A stretch of DNA of 64,000 bases from Alistipes sp. (lineage in GTDB: Bacteria > Bacteroidota > Bacteroidia > Bacteroidales > Rikenellaceae), in NCBI GenBank assembly GCA_017624955.1, contig JAGAMA010000042.1, forward strand, positions 94,318-158,317, read 5' to 3'. The translations under genes were made by a program, and so were the position numbers. This document shows positions 1 to 7,959 of the stretch, one piece after another; position 1 is the first letter of the stretch, and each line of letters begins with the position of its first letter. The notes beneath the pieces were generated by a model, which had not been told where the DNA came from, did no database searches, and saw nothing but the letters and a program-made list of their open reading frames with translations.

Positions 1-1508
1 ACATGCCCTCCTACACGGCCGATCGCGCTGCGGAGGAGGCGTGGCTGGCAGGCGATAGCCGCTATACGCAGATCGCTTGGGACGAACTGATTGTACAAAA
101 CAGGTTGGGAGATGGCGAGGCAATCTATGCGCTGGAAGATCGTGTCGAGGCTCCGATGCGTGCCGAGGCGCGCGTATCCTTTACGACCCGCCTTGCGCGC
201 ACAACGCTTGACTATGGGGTGCGCCTCGATTGGGATCGTACGCGCCATTACAAGGAGATGAACGACCTGCTTGGCGCTGATTATCTGGTCGATATCGATC
301 AATACCTCATTGACGACGATAGCTACCGCAACCTGCTGGAGAACAACCTGAAAGATCCCTCGCGCAAGATCTTCGAGGGCGACCGTTTCGGGTATGATTA
401 TGCCCTCCGCCGCCTCGAATCGACCCTGTGGTTGCGGACGGCGTGGCAGAGTGACCGCCTGCGCCTGGATGTGGCTGCCGAGGTGGGGCGTGGCGAGGCA
501 CAACGCGAGGGATTCTATGAAAAAGAGCTCTTTGCAGGGAGTGGCTCGTATGGTCCGAGCCGTGCCGTGAGCTATACGCCCTATCGCCTGAAGGCGGGCG
601 TTTCGTGGGCCGTGTCGCCCTTGATGAATCTGGAACTTAACCTGGCTACGGGTGCCGAACTGCCCCGGGTGGAGCAACTCTTCGTGCAACCGCTCTATAA
701 CAACCGCACAATCCTCAACCCGCAAACGGAGCGCTATCACGCCGCCCAGATTCGCCTGCGTAGGCGCTACGAAAAGTTCGATTTGGAGCTTTCGGCTTAC
801 TATGCGCTGCGCCTCGATGGGGTGGAGAGCCGTCGCTATTTTGACGATTTGGCCGGACTTTATGCCGACCTCTCGGTGCAGGGCATCGGCCGTATAAGCT
901 ACGGCGTGGAGGGGGCTTTGGAGTGGCGGCCGGCCTATCGCTGGACGGTGACGGCTGCCGCCGCGTGGGGCGTGAATCGCTATGTGCGCGATCCGCTGGT
1001 GACGGTGCTTGCAGATGCTGATAATCAGCTTGTTGAAGAAGACGCGGTGAGCCACATGCGCGATTGTCGCGTGGGCGGTGCTCCCGAACTGACAGCCGCC
1101 CTGACGGTCAATTACTACGCCCCGAAAGGGTGGGGCGTGGCGCTCTCGGGTGGCTATGCAGGTGGGCGGTATGTCGATCCTTCGCTGCTCAGGCGCACGG
1201 ATCGCGTGGCGCGCCAAAACGGGGTAGCCGAGGAGGCGTTTCGGCTCTTTACCACGCAGGAGCGCCTGGAGGATGCCCTGACGCTCGATCTTTCGCTCTA
1301 TAAGCGATTCTACTTCGCGCGTCATGCCTTGCTCCTCTCGCTCCACGCCAACAACCTCCTGGGGCGTGAACAGATCGCTTATGGCTACGAGTCGATGCGC
1401 TCGATGCGCGTGGGAGCCGATACGGGGAGTTGGCGTGTACCGCAACCGTCGCGCTACCTCTACGCCCCGCCGCGAACCCTCTCGTTTAACGTAAGTTGGC
1501 GCTTTTAG
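1..1508 (+). CDS. TonB-dependent outer-membrane receptor, C-terminal part (5' end outside window)
   Basis: The frame is open from the left edge and ends at 1508, so at least 501 C-terminal residues are present and the signal peptide, plug domain and early barrel are missing. The protein is a run of alternating amphipathic strands with many Tyr/Trp/Arg and Asp-rich turns. It contains a LELNLATGAELPRVEQLF stretch typical of TonB barrels and ends in FNVSWRF, with the terminal aromatic expected of an outer-membrane beta-barrel. By family these receptors import large or scarce ligands (iron chelates, cobalamin, glycans) using TonB-ExbBD energy. No substrate can be named because the plug and any SusD partner lie outside the window. 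The in-frame ATG at base 3 is probably internal. obgE follows 52 bp downstream behind its own promoter, so there is no functional link to it. Confidence 0.85.
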   Translation, partial: MPSYTADRAAEEAWLAGDSRYTQIAWDELIVQNRLGDGEAIYALEDRVEAPMRAEARVSFTTRLARTTLDYGVRLDWDRTRHYKEMNDLLGADYLVDIDQYLIDDDSYRNLLENNLKDPSRKIFEGDRFGYDYALRRLESTLWLRTAWQSDRLRLDVAAEVGRGEAQREGFYEKELFAGSGSYGPSRAVSYTPYRLKAGVSWAVSPLMNLELNLATGAELPRVEQLFVQPLYNNRTILNPQTERYHAAQIRLRRRYEKFDLELSAYYALRLDGVESRRYFDDLAGLYADLSVQGIGRISYGVEGALEWRPAYRWTVTAAAAWGVNRYVRDPLVTVLADADNQLVEEDAVSHMRDCRVGGAPELTAALTVNYYAPKGWGVALSGGYAGGRYVDPSLLRRTDRVARQNGVAEEAFRLFTTQERLEDALTLDLSLYKRFYFARHALLLSLHANNLLGREQIAYGYESMRSMRVGADTGSWRVPQPSRYLYAPPRTLSFNVSWRF

Positions 1509-1528
1509 GAAAAAGCGAAAAAAAGTAT

Positions 1529-1536
1529 TATCTTTG
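1529..1536 (+). promoter_or_regulatory. Bacteroidota -7 element for obgE
   Basis: TATCTTTG matches TAnnTTTG exactly and lies 24 bp before the obgE ATG, inside the short gap after the TonB receptor. No good -33 TTG is seen at the usual spacing. Confidence 0.6.
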
Positions 1537-1560
1537 CATCGCTCAAAAAAATAGCAGATT

Positions 1561-2577
1561 ATGGCAGGATCGAATTTCGTGGATTATGTAAAGATATTTG
1601 CCCGTTCGGGTCATGGCGGAGCAGGCTCGGCCCACTTCCGTCGTGAGAAGTTTGTCGCCTTTGGCGGCCCTGACGGTGGCGATGGCGGTAAGGGTGGCAG
1701 TATCATCCTGCAGGGCGATCGTCAATATTGGACACTGATTCACCTTAAATATCAGCGCCACCAGTTTGCCGAGGATGGCGAGTGTGGTTCGGGTGCGCGT
1801 GCCTCGGGTAAGAATGCCAAGGATATCATCATCCCCGTACCCCTGGGCACGGTGGCCAAGCGCCTTGTGGAGAATGAGGAGACGGGCGAGACGGAGATTG
1901 TCCCCGTGGGCGAGGTCACGGAGCATGGCGAGCAGCTGGTGCTCCTGCAGGGTGGCCGTGGCGGTTTGGGTAACTGGCACTTTAAGAGCGCCACGAACCA
2001 GACACCGCGCTATGCCCAGCCCGGTGAGGAGGGCGACGAGGGTGCCTTTATCCTGGAGCTGAAGGTGCTGGCCGATGTCGGTCTGGTGGGCTTCCCCAAC
2101 GCCGGAAAATCGACCCTGTTGTCGGTCGTTTCGGCCGCCAAGCCCAAGATTGCCAACTATGCCTTTACGACCCTCGAGCCGAACCTCGGTATTGTCGAGG
2201 TGCGCGACGGCAAGTCGTTCGTGATGGCCGATATTCCGGGTATTATCGAGGGTGCACACGAGGGTAAGGGGCTCGGTACGCGCTTCTTGCGCCACATTGA
2301 GCGTAACTCGGTGCTCCTGTTTATGGTGCCTGCCGATTCGGATAATATCAAAAATGATTATGAGATTCTGCTCGGCGAGCTGACCCAATACAACCCCGAG
2401 CTGCTCGATAAGCAGCGCCTGCTGGCTGTGACGAAGTGCGACATGCTGGACGAGGAGCTGATCGAGGAGATGAAAGCCGACCTGCCCGAGGGGATTCCTT
2501 CGGTCTTTATCTCGTCGGTGGCGGGTCTGAATGTGCAGCGCCTGAAAGATATGCTTTGGTCGGCACTGCAGGAGTAG
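1561..2577 (+). CDS. obgE: GTPase Obg/CgtA
   Basis: Essential ribosome-associated GTPase involved in late 50S assembly and stringent control. The glycine-rich Obg fold occupies about residues 1-158, with repeated GGxGG runs such as [12 protein letters not shown]. The G domain follows: P-loop GFPNAGKST at 177-185, switch I FTTLEPN near 202-208, and DIPG at 224-227. The base-recognition motif reads TKCD (291-294) instead of NKxD, which I believe is usual in this phylum. At 338 residues it ends after the G domain and lacks the variable C-terminal OCT domain of Bacillus-type Obg. The start is the ATG at 1561, preceded by a phylum-type -7 box. The downstream gene is convergent, so obgE is probably a single-gene unit. 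Confidence 0.97.
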   Translation: MAGSNFVDYVKIFARSGHGGAGSAHFRREKFVAFGGPDGGDGGKGGSIILQGDRQYWTLIHLKYQRHQFAEDGECGSGARASGKNAKDIIIPVPLGTVAKRLVENEETGETEIVPVGEVTEHGEQLVLLQGGRGGLGNWHFKSATNQTPRYAQPGEEGDEGAFILELKVLADVGLVGFPNAGKSTLLSVVSAAKPKIANYAFTTLEPNLGIVEVRDGKSFVMADIPGIIEGAHEGKGLGTRFLRHIERNSVLLFMVPADSDNIKNDYEILLGELTQYNPELLDKQRLLAVTKCDMLDEELIEEMKADLPEGIPSVFISSVAGLNVQRLKDMLWSALQE

Positions 2578-2581
2578 AAAG

Positions 2582-3334
2582 TTAGTGGAAATCGACTCCG
2601 TAATGGACTACGCGCAGGGCGTATGAGCCGTTGAAATAGTCCAAAATACCATAGAGCGAGCCTTTACCTTCGGGTAGAGGCTCGTTTGCATAGTGGGCGG
2701 TGGGGCTGATGCGTACCGTGAGGGTTTGTCCCTTGTCATCCTCAACGGTATGTTCGGTGTATTGCGCCTCGCCATCGGGGTTGATAACGCCCCAAGTCCC
2801 CGATTCCGTGAAGTGGAGGTGGTCGATACGCAGGTAGCAATCCACGAGTTGGGGCGTGAACTCCTCAATCTTCGTGACATGTGGCAGGGGCAGTGCTCCC
2901 GATGGCTCTACGGCGAGGATGTGGCGGGCTTCGGCCTCCGCATCAAGTCCCGTGCGACCATACGCATCGGCCTCGATTCCCAGCTCGATGCGGCCGCCGT
3001 AGTTGTAGAGCATGAGGCTGTTGCAACTGATGATGAGCCGCGCTCCGATCGGGTAGCGACGATAGAGCTCCCGATCCTCGATCGAGAGGGTGATGCCGCC
3101 CGATGGATCCTCCAGGACAAGTTGCCGATTCCACTCGCCCAGCACATCGTTGGCCGTCACCGTACCGGCGATGTGTACCACCTGCCGAATCGTTGTGGTG
3201 GACTCCCTGCCGAGGCTTTTGAGGTAGGCAATCGAGTGTAGCTCGGTCGGGGTCGGATCGATCGAGGTGGCCTCGTTACAAGCCGTCAGGTGGAGCAGAC
3301 ACACCAACAGATTAAGGTACAAGATCCGCTTCAT
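2582..3334 (-). CDS. DUF5689-type OB-fold lipoprotein
   Basis: Exported lipoprotein of 250 residues when started at the ATG at 3334 (MKRILYLNLL); the open frame runs a further 11 codons upstream without a better start. A hydrophobic segment ends in a lipobox-like LHLTAC, with the Cys at about residue 19. The body carries VVHIAGTVTANDVLGEWN, the pattern of the Bacteroidota DUF5689 family, which is thought to adopt an OB-like fold. Its start lies 23 bp inside the 3' end of the upstream paralogue (3312-4094), so the two are translationally coupled. Function is unknown. Family members often sit near TonB receptors and surface proteins, which fits the receptor at 1-1508 only loosely because obgE intervenes. 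Confidence 0.75.
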   Translation of the reverse strand: MKRILYLNLLVCLLHLTACNEATSIDPTPTELHSIAYLKSLGRESTTTIRQVVHIAGTVTANDVLGEWNRQLVLEDPSGGITLSIEDRELYRRYPIGARLIISCNSLMLYNYGGRIELGIEADAYGRTGLDAEAEARHILAVEPSGALPLPHVTKIEEFTPQLVDCYLRIDHLHFTESGTWGVINPDGEAQYTEHTVEDDKGQTLTVRISPTAHYANEPLPEGKGSLYGILDYFNGSYALRVVHYGVDFH

Positions 3335-4094
3335 CGCGAGGCTTGATTTGATAACGGAGCGATCCATCTTGTGCGGTTGTGCATTGCAGGATGCCCGTTA
3401 GGGCGGTTAGACGAGCAGGAATCAGCCGATCCGCAAAGTCGGCATAGTGACGAACAAAGATCTCGATGCAGTGGCCGTCGTGGTCCGAAAAGAGGTGCTC
3501 ACCACGCCAGGTGGCGGGTTGCGGCTCCTCGTCACTGAGGTATGTCAGCTTTTCGATACGCACCAACCGACCGGCCATTTCGGGGCTTAATTGTGCGATC
3601 GTGCAGTCGAGGGGTATCGGCTCGGCTATGGGGTCTGAGGAGCGGACAATGTGTTGATCCACGGCAGCTTTGGACGGGAGATAATCCACCGCGAAGCCCG
3701 ATGCGGGGTCGGCCTCATGACCGATCTGCAACACGCCGCGCTGCTCGCCCACGGTCAGCCCCTGCAACCGTACATAGAGTTTCGTGCCGATCGGATAGTC
3801 ATTGTGCAGGTGGTCAAGACCCACCATCAGCTCTGCCGCCGCATCGTGTGACTCGATGATGAGCGAACGGTAGAAATTGCCGGCCTGATCCGACGAGGTG
3901 ACACGGCCCGCTACGATCAGCTCCTCCTCGATCCGGATGCTTTGGCCCGCATAGCGCGAGCGGAGCGCGGCAAGGGTCGTGCTGACGATCAACTCCTCGC
4001 CGTGTGAGGTGGGCGAGTCGTACCCCTTGTCACAAGCCTGAAGGAGCAGCAGGATCGTTATCACGAGCAACCGAAATCGTGGCGTGGTGTGCAT
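3312..4094 (-). CDS. DUF5689-type OB-fold lipoprotein, upstream paralogue
   Basis: Exported lipoprotein, 260 residues from the ATG at 4094 (MHTTPRFRLL). The N-terminal hydrophobic segment ends in LLLLQAC, a lipobox. Like its neighbour it has an IRIEEELIVAGRVTSSDQAG segment, then a D-Y-P-I-G-T-K-L-Y-V-R strand matching Y-P-I-G-A-R-L-I-I-S in the downstream protein. The two are therefore tandem diverged duplicates. The open frame continues upstream, but those residues are basic and not signal-like, and a minus-strand -7 box at 4146-4153 lies just upstream of the chosen start. It is divergent from the MscS gene. Role unknown; probably cell-envelope, by export signal. Confidence 0.75.
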   Translation of the reverse strand: MHTTPRFRLLVITILLLLQACDKGYDSPTSHGEELIVSTTLAALRSRYAGQSIRIEEELIVAGRVTSSDQAGNFYRSLIIESHDAAAELMVGLDHLHNDYPIGTKLYVRLQGLTVGEQRGVLQIGHEADPASGFAVDYLPSKAAVDQHIVRSSDPIAEPIPLDCTIAQLSPEMAGRLVRIEKLTYLSDEEPQPATWRGEHLFSDHDGHCIEIFVRHYADFADRLIPARLTALTGILQCTTAQDGSLRYQIKPRDEADLVP

Positions 4095-4145
4095 GGCGAA
4101 TGTTGTAGTGAGGTCGTTCAATCCGCATTTAACGTAAATATCACA

Positions 4146-4153
4146 CAAAGATA
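4146..4153 (-). promoter_or_regulatory. -7 element for the DUF5689 lipoprotein pair
   Basis: CAAAGATA on the plus strand reads TATCTTTG on the minus strand, 52 bp upstream of the ATG at 4094. It faces away from the mscS promoter at 4176, giving a compact divergent promoter region. Confidence 0.55.
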
Positions 4154-4175
4154 AAAAACTTCTCTTTTTTTTAGC

Positions 4176-4183
4176 TATTTTTG
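4176..4183 (+). promoter_or_regulatory. -7 element for the MscS-type channel gene
   Basis: TATTTTTG fits TAnnTTTG. The expected transcript start, about 7 bp downstream, makes the in-frame TTG at 4181 impossible as a start codon and supports the ATG at 4211. Confidence 0.6.
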
Positions 4184-4210
4184 CAGCGTAAAACCCCAAA
4201 AACCGCAACC

Positions 4211-5128
4211 ATGTTTTTGCTCTATACACAAACCGAGACGACCGAGCCGTTGATCCTGCCCGATAGTGTGCAGAAGCAGCGCCTGGCCGAATCGATCGAG
4301 AAGTTGATGAATCTCGATATGCAGGAGATGATGTCGCACCTGGCCGAGCAGGCGATTTGGGTCTTCGTGAAGATCCTTATTGCCCTGGCTTTCTACTTTG
4401 TGGGTCGCTGGCTGATTCGTCGCATCCTGCGCCTGATGGATCGCATGTTCGAGCGCAAGGCGGTCGATATCTCGATTCGTCCCTTCATCCGCAACACCGC
4501 GAGTGTCGTGATGATTCTCGTCCTGGTGCTGGTGGTGGTGCAGACGCTCGGTGTGAATGTCACATCGCTCATCGCCATCTTCTCGGCCGCCACGCTGGCT
4601 ATCGGTATGGCCCTGAGTGGTACGGCGCAGAACTTTGCCGGTGGTGTGATGATCCTGGCTGTGAAGCCCTACCGCGTGGGCGACTACATCACGGCACAGG
4701 GACAGTCGGGTACGGTGCAGGAGATTAAACTCTTCTCGACCGTCATCACGACCGTCGACAACCAGACGATCTACATCCCGAACAATGTCATCGCTACGGG
4801 CATCATCGATAACTACTCGACCGCTACGACACGCCGTACCGATTGGTCGCTTGCGCTCTCCTATGGCGATGATGTGGAGGTGGCTCGTCGCGTGATTTTG
4901 GAGATGCTTTCGGCCGACGAACGCATCTTGAAAGAGCCCGCTCCGGTCGTATGGCTCAATGCGCTCGAGGACAGCTGCATCCGCCTCACGGTGCGCGCCT
5001 GGGTGAAGAATTCCGACCTTTGGGAGGTCTTCTTCGAGTATAACGAGCGCTTCTACAAGGAGTTGCCGAAGGCCGGCCTCCGCTTCCCCTTCCCGCAATT
5101 GGATATTCATGTTAAAAACGAAAAATAA
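4211..5128 (+). CDS. MscS-family mechanosensitive ion channel
   Basis: Inner-membrane channel of 305 residues that would open under membrane tension to release solutes during osmotic downshock. Hydrophobic segments lie near residues 46-70 and 95-115. The pore-lining third helix is rich in Gly and Ala (LAIGMALSGTAQNFAGGVMI), the family hallmark. It is followed by the beta-domain motif VKPYRVGDYI and by NNVIATGIIDNYS, then the soluble alpha/beta domain ending FPFPQLDIHV. The usual MscS gate and vestibule organisation is therefore complete. The ATG at 4211 was chosen over an upstream TTG because the promoter overlaps that TTG. The DUF5606 gene follows 11 bp downstream and is probably co-transcribed. 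Confidence 0.93.
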   Translation: MFLLYTQTETTEPLILPDSVQKQRLAESIEKLMNLDMQEMMSHLAEQAIWVFVKILIALAFYFVGRWLIRRILRLMDRMFERKAVDISIRPFIRNTASVVMILVLVLVVVQTLGVNVTSLIAIFSAATLAIGMALSGTAQNFAGGVMILAVKPYRVGDYITAQGQSGTVQEIKLFSTVITTVDNQTIYIPNNVIATGIIDNYSTATTRRTDWSLALSYGDDVEVARRVILEMLSADERILKEPAPVVWLNALEDSCIRLTVRAWVKNSDLWEVFFEYNERFYKELPKAGLRFPFPQLDIHVKNEK

Positions 5129-5139
5129 GCATTAAAACT

Positions 5140-5550
5140 ATGGAATTGAAAGAGATTTTGGCCATTTCGGGCCAGCCCGGCTTGTTTAAATATGTTGCAC
5201 AGTCGCAGCGTGGCGTGATCGTGGAGTCGCTCCTCGATGGCAAGCGTATGAACGCTTCGGCCACCTCGCGTGTGAGCGCGCTGACGGAGATTTCGATGTT
5301 CACCGAGGGGGATGATATCGCTCTGGCCGATGTCTTCACACGCATCTACGAGAAGACCGAGGGTAAGGAGGCTATCAGCCACAAGTCGTCGGCTGCCGAG
5401 TTGCAGGCCGCCTTTGCCGAGGTGCTGCCCGAGTATGACCGCGACCGCGTACATGTTTCGGACATCAAGAAGTGCTTCTCGTGGTTCAATATCCTCGTAA
5501 AGGCCGGCTTCACGAAGTTTGAGCTGCCGACCGAGGGCGAGGAGGAGTAG
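5140..5550 (+). CDS. DUF5606 domain protein
   Basis: A 136-residue soluble protein starting MELKEILAISGQPGLFKYVAQ, a pattern I recognise as the Bacteroidota DUF5606 family. The N-terminal segment, including RGVIVESLLDGKRM, looks like a small beta-barrel or SH3/Tudor-like fold. The C-terminal half is helical and charged and ends in an acidic tail. No catalytic motif is visible and the function is unknown. It lies 11 bp after the MscS gene and is followed by a perfect rho-independent terminator at 5585, so the two form a short operon. Confidence 0.8.
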   Translation: MELKEILAISGQPGLFKYVAQSQRGVIVESLLDGKRMNASATSRVSALTEISMFTEGDDIALADVFTRIYEKTEGKEAISHKSSAAELQAAFAEVLPEYDRDRVHVSDIKKCFSWFNILVKAGFTKFELPTEGEEE

Positions 5551-5584
5551 GCGCGTAAGGCGAACTGCATAAGCCCGACACAAG

Positions 5585-5625
5585 CGGGTCTGCCGATCAG
5601 GAAAGGGATTCGGCAGACCCGTTTT
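5585..5625 (+). terminator. Rho-independent terminator after DUF5606
   Basis: Perfect 12-bp stem: CGGGTCTGCCGA (5585-5596) pairs with TCGGCAGACCCG (5610-5621), followed by TTTT. It closes the mscS-DUF5606 operon. Confidence 0.85.
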
Positions 5626-5687
5626 GCCGTTTTGTGGTACGTTTCTTGCGTGCTGGGTGGGGTAGAATCACCTAAAATTCCGGTATC

Positions 5688-6524
5688 GTGAAAAAGATTT
5701 ATCCTTTGATCCTTGCCTCGGTGGCCCTCGCATGGAGCTTGCAGGCCGAGGCCCAACACACCCTTTCAAAGCCCGATTCGGTGCTCCTCTCCGAGACGAA
5801 GAGCTCGACCGAAACGGTGCGCAATTACCGCGTGACAACCCCCATGGAGGCCGACTATGCGATGCACTACGCCATCAGCAGCGCCCAACTCAACAAGACG
5901 ATGGGCGACAATCCCGAGGAGCTCGAAGAGCTCACGCAGTTGATGAACCGACTGAAGGATTCGCTCAATCGGGTTGATGCGATCCACATCATGGGCTACG
6001 CCTCGCCCGATGGTCCTGCGCAGCTCAACGGCTCACTGGCCAACCAACGCGCCACGAATTTCAAACACTACGTCGTGAAGCAATACGCCCTGCCCGAAGG
6101 GTGCCGGGTGGTGCTGGGTGGCGAGATTGCCCCCTGGAGTGCTGTGCGCGAGCAGTTGGCCCAATCCTCCGTGGCGGGGCGTGACGAGGCGCTGAAGATT
6201 CTCGACGGCAACCATACCCCTGCCGAGAAGCAGGCAGCGCTGAAACAGCTCCCTGCCGTGTGGCAATTCCTGGCCCGTGAGGCACTTCCGCCCCTGCGCC
6301 GTGTCGAGGTCGATGTGAAATACTGCGAGGGTCAGCTGGTTGAAACGCGCACGAAGCTCGCCCCTAAGCCTGCCCCGCGGCCGCAACCGACCCCCGAAGC
6401 GGTGGTAGTGCTTGTCGAAGAGGAGGTTGTCCCCTCGAAGGAGGATCCCTGCTGCGATGAGCTGCTGATGAGCGAAACGCTCGGCATTATTGTCGCTATG
6501 CCCGGCAGTGAGGTCGATTTTTAA
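5688..6524 (+). CDS. Exported OmpA-like domain protein
   Basis: A 278-residue protein with a GTG start (MKKIYPLILASVALAWS), chosen because the signal peptide begins there; cleavage is likely after AEA near residue 22. Residues about 65-210 resemble the OmpA peptidoglycan-binding fold as found in Bacteroidales surface proteins: IHIMGYASPDGPAQLN followed by LANQRATNFKHYV. In such domains the GYAS-DG strand and the N-x2-L-x2-RA helix contact diaminopimelate. A Pro-rich linker (PKPAPRPQPTPEA) precedes an acidic tail with a CC pair. It probably links envelope components to peptidoglycan. No perfect promoter is visible; TACGTTTC at 5638 is a one-off match. Confidence 0.72.
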   Translation: MKKIYPLILASVALAWSLQAEAQHTLSKPDSVLLSETKSSTETVRNYRVTTPMEADYAMHYAISSAQLNKTMGDNPEELEELTQLMNRLKDSLNRVDAIHIMGYASPDGPAQLNGSLANQRATNFKHYVVKQYALPEGCRVVLGGEIAPWSAVREQLAQSSVAGRDEALKILDGNHTPAEKQAALKQLPAVWQFLAREALPPLRRVEVDVKYCEGQLVETRTKLAPKPAPRPQPTPEAVVVLVEEEVVPSKEDPCCDELLMSETLGIIVAMPGSEVDF

Positions 6525-6571
6525 GTTCGGGCGATAAGTTCTGCCTCGTAGTCAAACCTTTTTATAAAAGC

Positions 6572-6602
6572 TTTGGATTTTAGAAAGAATTTCTTATATT
6601 TG
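6572..6602 (+). promoter_or_regulatory. Promoter of the 95-aa conserved gene
   Basis: TTTG at 6572-6575, a 19-bp spacer, then TATATTTG at 6595-6602. Both elements and their spacing fit the Bacteroidota sigma-ABfr consensus. Confidence 0.75.
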
Positions 6603-6635
6603 CATGATAGAAACACTTAAAAACACAAAAATATC

Positions 6636-6923
6636 ATGGCAAATTTAAGAGTACTCAAGAAGCAGATTGACTACTGCTTGGAGGAGGTCGTTTTCGACTG
6701 CGATATGGCTATCTGCTTCCAGCCCTCGAAGGAGGAGGAGATTATGAACCTCATGCAGGAGGCCGTTGAGATGCGCAACGAGTTCTTCAAGAAGGCAATG
6801 AACCCCGCCGAGCCGCACAATAAGTCGCTCGTTCGCAAGCACTATGCCGCTCTTCGTCGTGAGATGGCCGAGGGTTTTGGTCAGTTGTTTGAGAAGTTGT
6901 CGGCGATTAACGAGGCCAAGTAA
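6636..6923 (+). CDS. Small conserved Bacteroidales protein of unknown function
   Basis: A 95-residue, charged, helical, cytosolic protein (no signal or membrane segment), rich in Glu/Lys, with two Cys near the start (YCLEEVVFDCDMAICF). The whole chain looks like a helical hairpin bundle: residues 30-58 and 66-95 could each form long amphipathic helices. I do not recognise a functional family, though uncharacterised proteins of this size are common in Bacteroidales. It has a textbook promoter at 6572 and is followed by one copy of the 105-bp structured repeat and a terminator at 7097, so the repeat is probably in its 3' UTR. Confidence 0.7.
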   Translation: MANLRVLKKQIDYCLEEVVFDCDMAICFQPSKEEEIMNLMQEAVEMRNEFFKKAMNPAEPHNKSLVRKHYAALRREMAEGFGQLFEKLSAINEAK

Positions 6924-6942
6924 GACGAAAGCCTCTCTAAAC

Positions 6943-7047
6943 GGCTCTTTTGTCGTTACACTACAAGGCGAAGATGCTCACATACGCTCAGTATGCTGCG
7001 CTCTTCGCCTTTTGTGTGCCTAAAAATAGCTCGTTTATAGCGACTTT
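6943..7047 (+). repeat. 105-bp intergenic structured element, copy 1
   Basis: Shares with 9293-9397 a left flank (GGCTCTTTTGTCGTTAC), a central loop (ACATACGCT-C-AGTATGCT) and a right flank (CCTAAAAATAGCTC then TTATA-G-CGACTTT). Between these the arms differ from copy 2, but here AAGGCGAAGA (6965-6974) pairs perfectly with TCTTCGCCTT (7002-7011), extended by ACAC/GTGT. The inner CATAC/GTATG (6981-6985/6991-6995) forms an apical hairpin. It lies between a gene stop and that gene's terminator, so it is probably transcribed. Confidence 0.8.
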
Positions 7048-7096
7048 CGCGGAAAATCATTTCTTGCACACAACAAGCAATTTTCAGTATTACAAC

Positions 7097-7123
7097 AAAG
7101 GAGGGCGCATACCCTCCTTTTTC
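7097..7123 (+). terminator. Terminator after the 95-aa gene and repeat copy 1
   Basis: AAAGGAGGG (7097-7105), 6-base loop, CCCTCCTTT (7112-7120), then T-rich DNA. The stem is perfect at 9 bp. Confidence 0.8.
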
Positions 7124-7130
7124 GTTGTCT

Positions 7131-7170
7131 TATCTTTAGCTACCTTTAGCTGCCCTTGGCTGCCTTTTTC
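7131..7170. repeat. 10-bp-phased CTTTAGC repeats (family member 1)
   Basis: Four decamers in register: TATCTTTAGC, TACCTTTAGC, TGCCCTTGGC, TGCCTTTTTC. Read on the other strand they are GCTAAAGG-like, the same motif as at 36991, 40891 and 62141. The tract lies between convergent genes. Confidence 0.6.
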
Positions 7171-7194
7171 GCCTTTTGCCTTTGGGCTCTCTGC

Positions 7195-7959
7195 CTATTC
7201 GCAACATCCGTCGCCCGGGTGGTGTGCCAAAACGGTGTGGGGTACATGGCCGTGCGTGAGGATCTGGATCGGGCAGTGGTAGTTCTCCAACTGCTCGGCC
7301 GTGATGATATTCGAGTGGTGGCGATGCACATGCCGATTCACGCAGACGATCTCCTTCACAAGGCTCGTGATCGTGCCCACATCGTGCGAGATAATCAGAA
7401 TCGCCATCCGTTCGTTCAGCGCGCGCAGTGTCTCGTAGAGTTCATGCTCGAAGCGGTTATCCACGAAGTTGGTCGGCTCGTCCAAAATCAGCAGGCGCGG
7501 GTCGGAGATAATGGCGCGACAAAGCAGTGCGCGCTGCATCTGACCGCCCGAAATCTCGCCGATGGGACGGCCTGTAAGTTCCTCCAATCCCGTGTCGTGC
7601 AGGAGTTTACGCGCCTTGGCGCGATCCTCCTTTGTGTAGCGGTGACGAAATCCGCGTCGTCCCTGCAACCCCGACAAAACCACCTCCTCGACCGAAATCG
7701 GGAAGTCGCGGTCGAACTCCGTGATTTGGGGCATGTAGCCGATGAGCCGCTCCCCACGCTCGAAGAGCTCGGGCGCGTAGTCGATCCTTCCCGCGTAGGG
7801 CACAGCCCCCAGAATCGCCTTCACAAGGGTCGTTTTGCCACCACCGTTCGGGCCGATTACGCCCAAGAAGTCGGCCGAGTCGATCGTGAGATTGACCTCG
7901 TGCAGGGCCTCGCAACCCTCGTAGCTGACGCTGACGTTATGTAGCTCTAAGAGTTTCAT
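7195..7959 (-). CDS. znuC: Zinc/manganese-type ABC transporter ATPase (ZnuC-like)
   Basis: Cytoplasmic ATPase of a metal-uptake ABC importer, 254 residues. Walker A GPNGGGKTT is at 36-44, signature ISGGQMQR at 136-143, Walker B LLILDEPT at 156-163 and the H-loop SHD at 191-193. The C-terminal part has a His cluster HVHRHH (210-215) and ends HHPGDGCCE, a His/Cys-rich tail consistent with metal sensing or handling. It overlaps the znuA-like gene by 4 bp (ATGA), so the two are translationally coupled. No permease gene is adjacent; a fitting one is at 53153-53968. Zinc is the favoured metal from the His-rich binding protein, but manganese cannot be excluded. Confidence 0.9.
   Translation of the reverse strand: MKLLELHNVSVSYEGCEALHEVNLTIDSADFLGVIGPNGGGKTTLVKAILGAVPYAGRIDYAPELFERGERLIGYMPQITEFDRDFPISVEEVVLSGLQGRRGFRHRYTKEDRAKARKLLHDTGLEELTGRPIGEISGGQMQRALLCRAIISDPRLLILDEPTNFVDNRFEHELYETLRALNERMAILIISHDVGTITSLVKEIVCVNRHVHRHHSNIITAEQLENYHCPIQILTHGHVPHTVLAHHPGDGCCE

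Noticed and set aside
4181..4210. TTG start extending the MscS protein by 10 residues
   Set aside because: The TTG overlaps the -7 element TATTTTTG, so it would not be in the transcript.
6950..7282. 110-codon ORF across the 105-bp repeat and into the znuC tail
   Set aside because: It is a translation of the structured repeat and the terminator; the second repeat copy gives no matching peptide.
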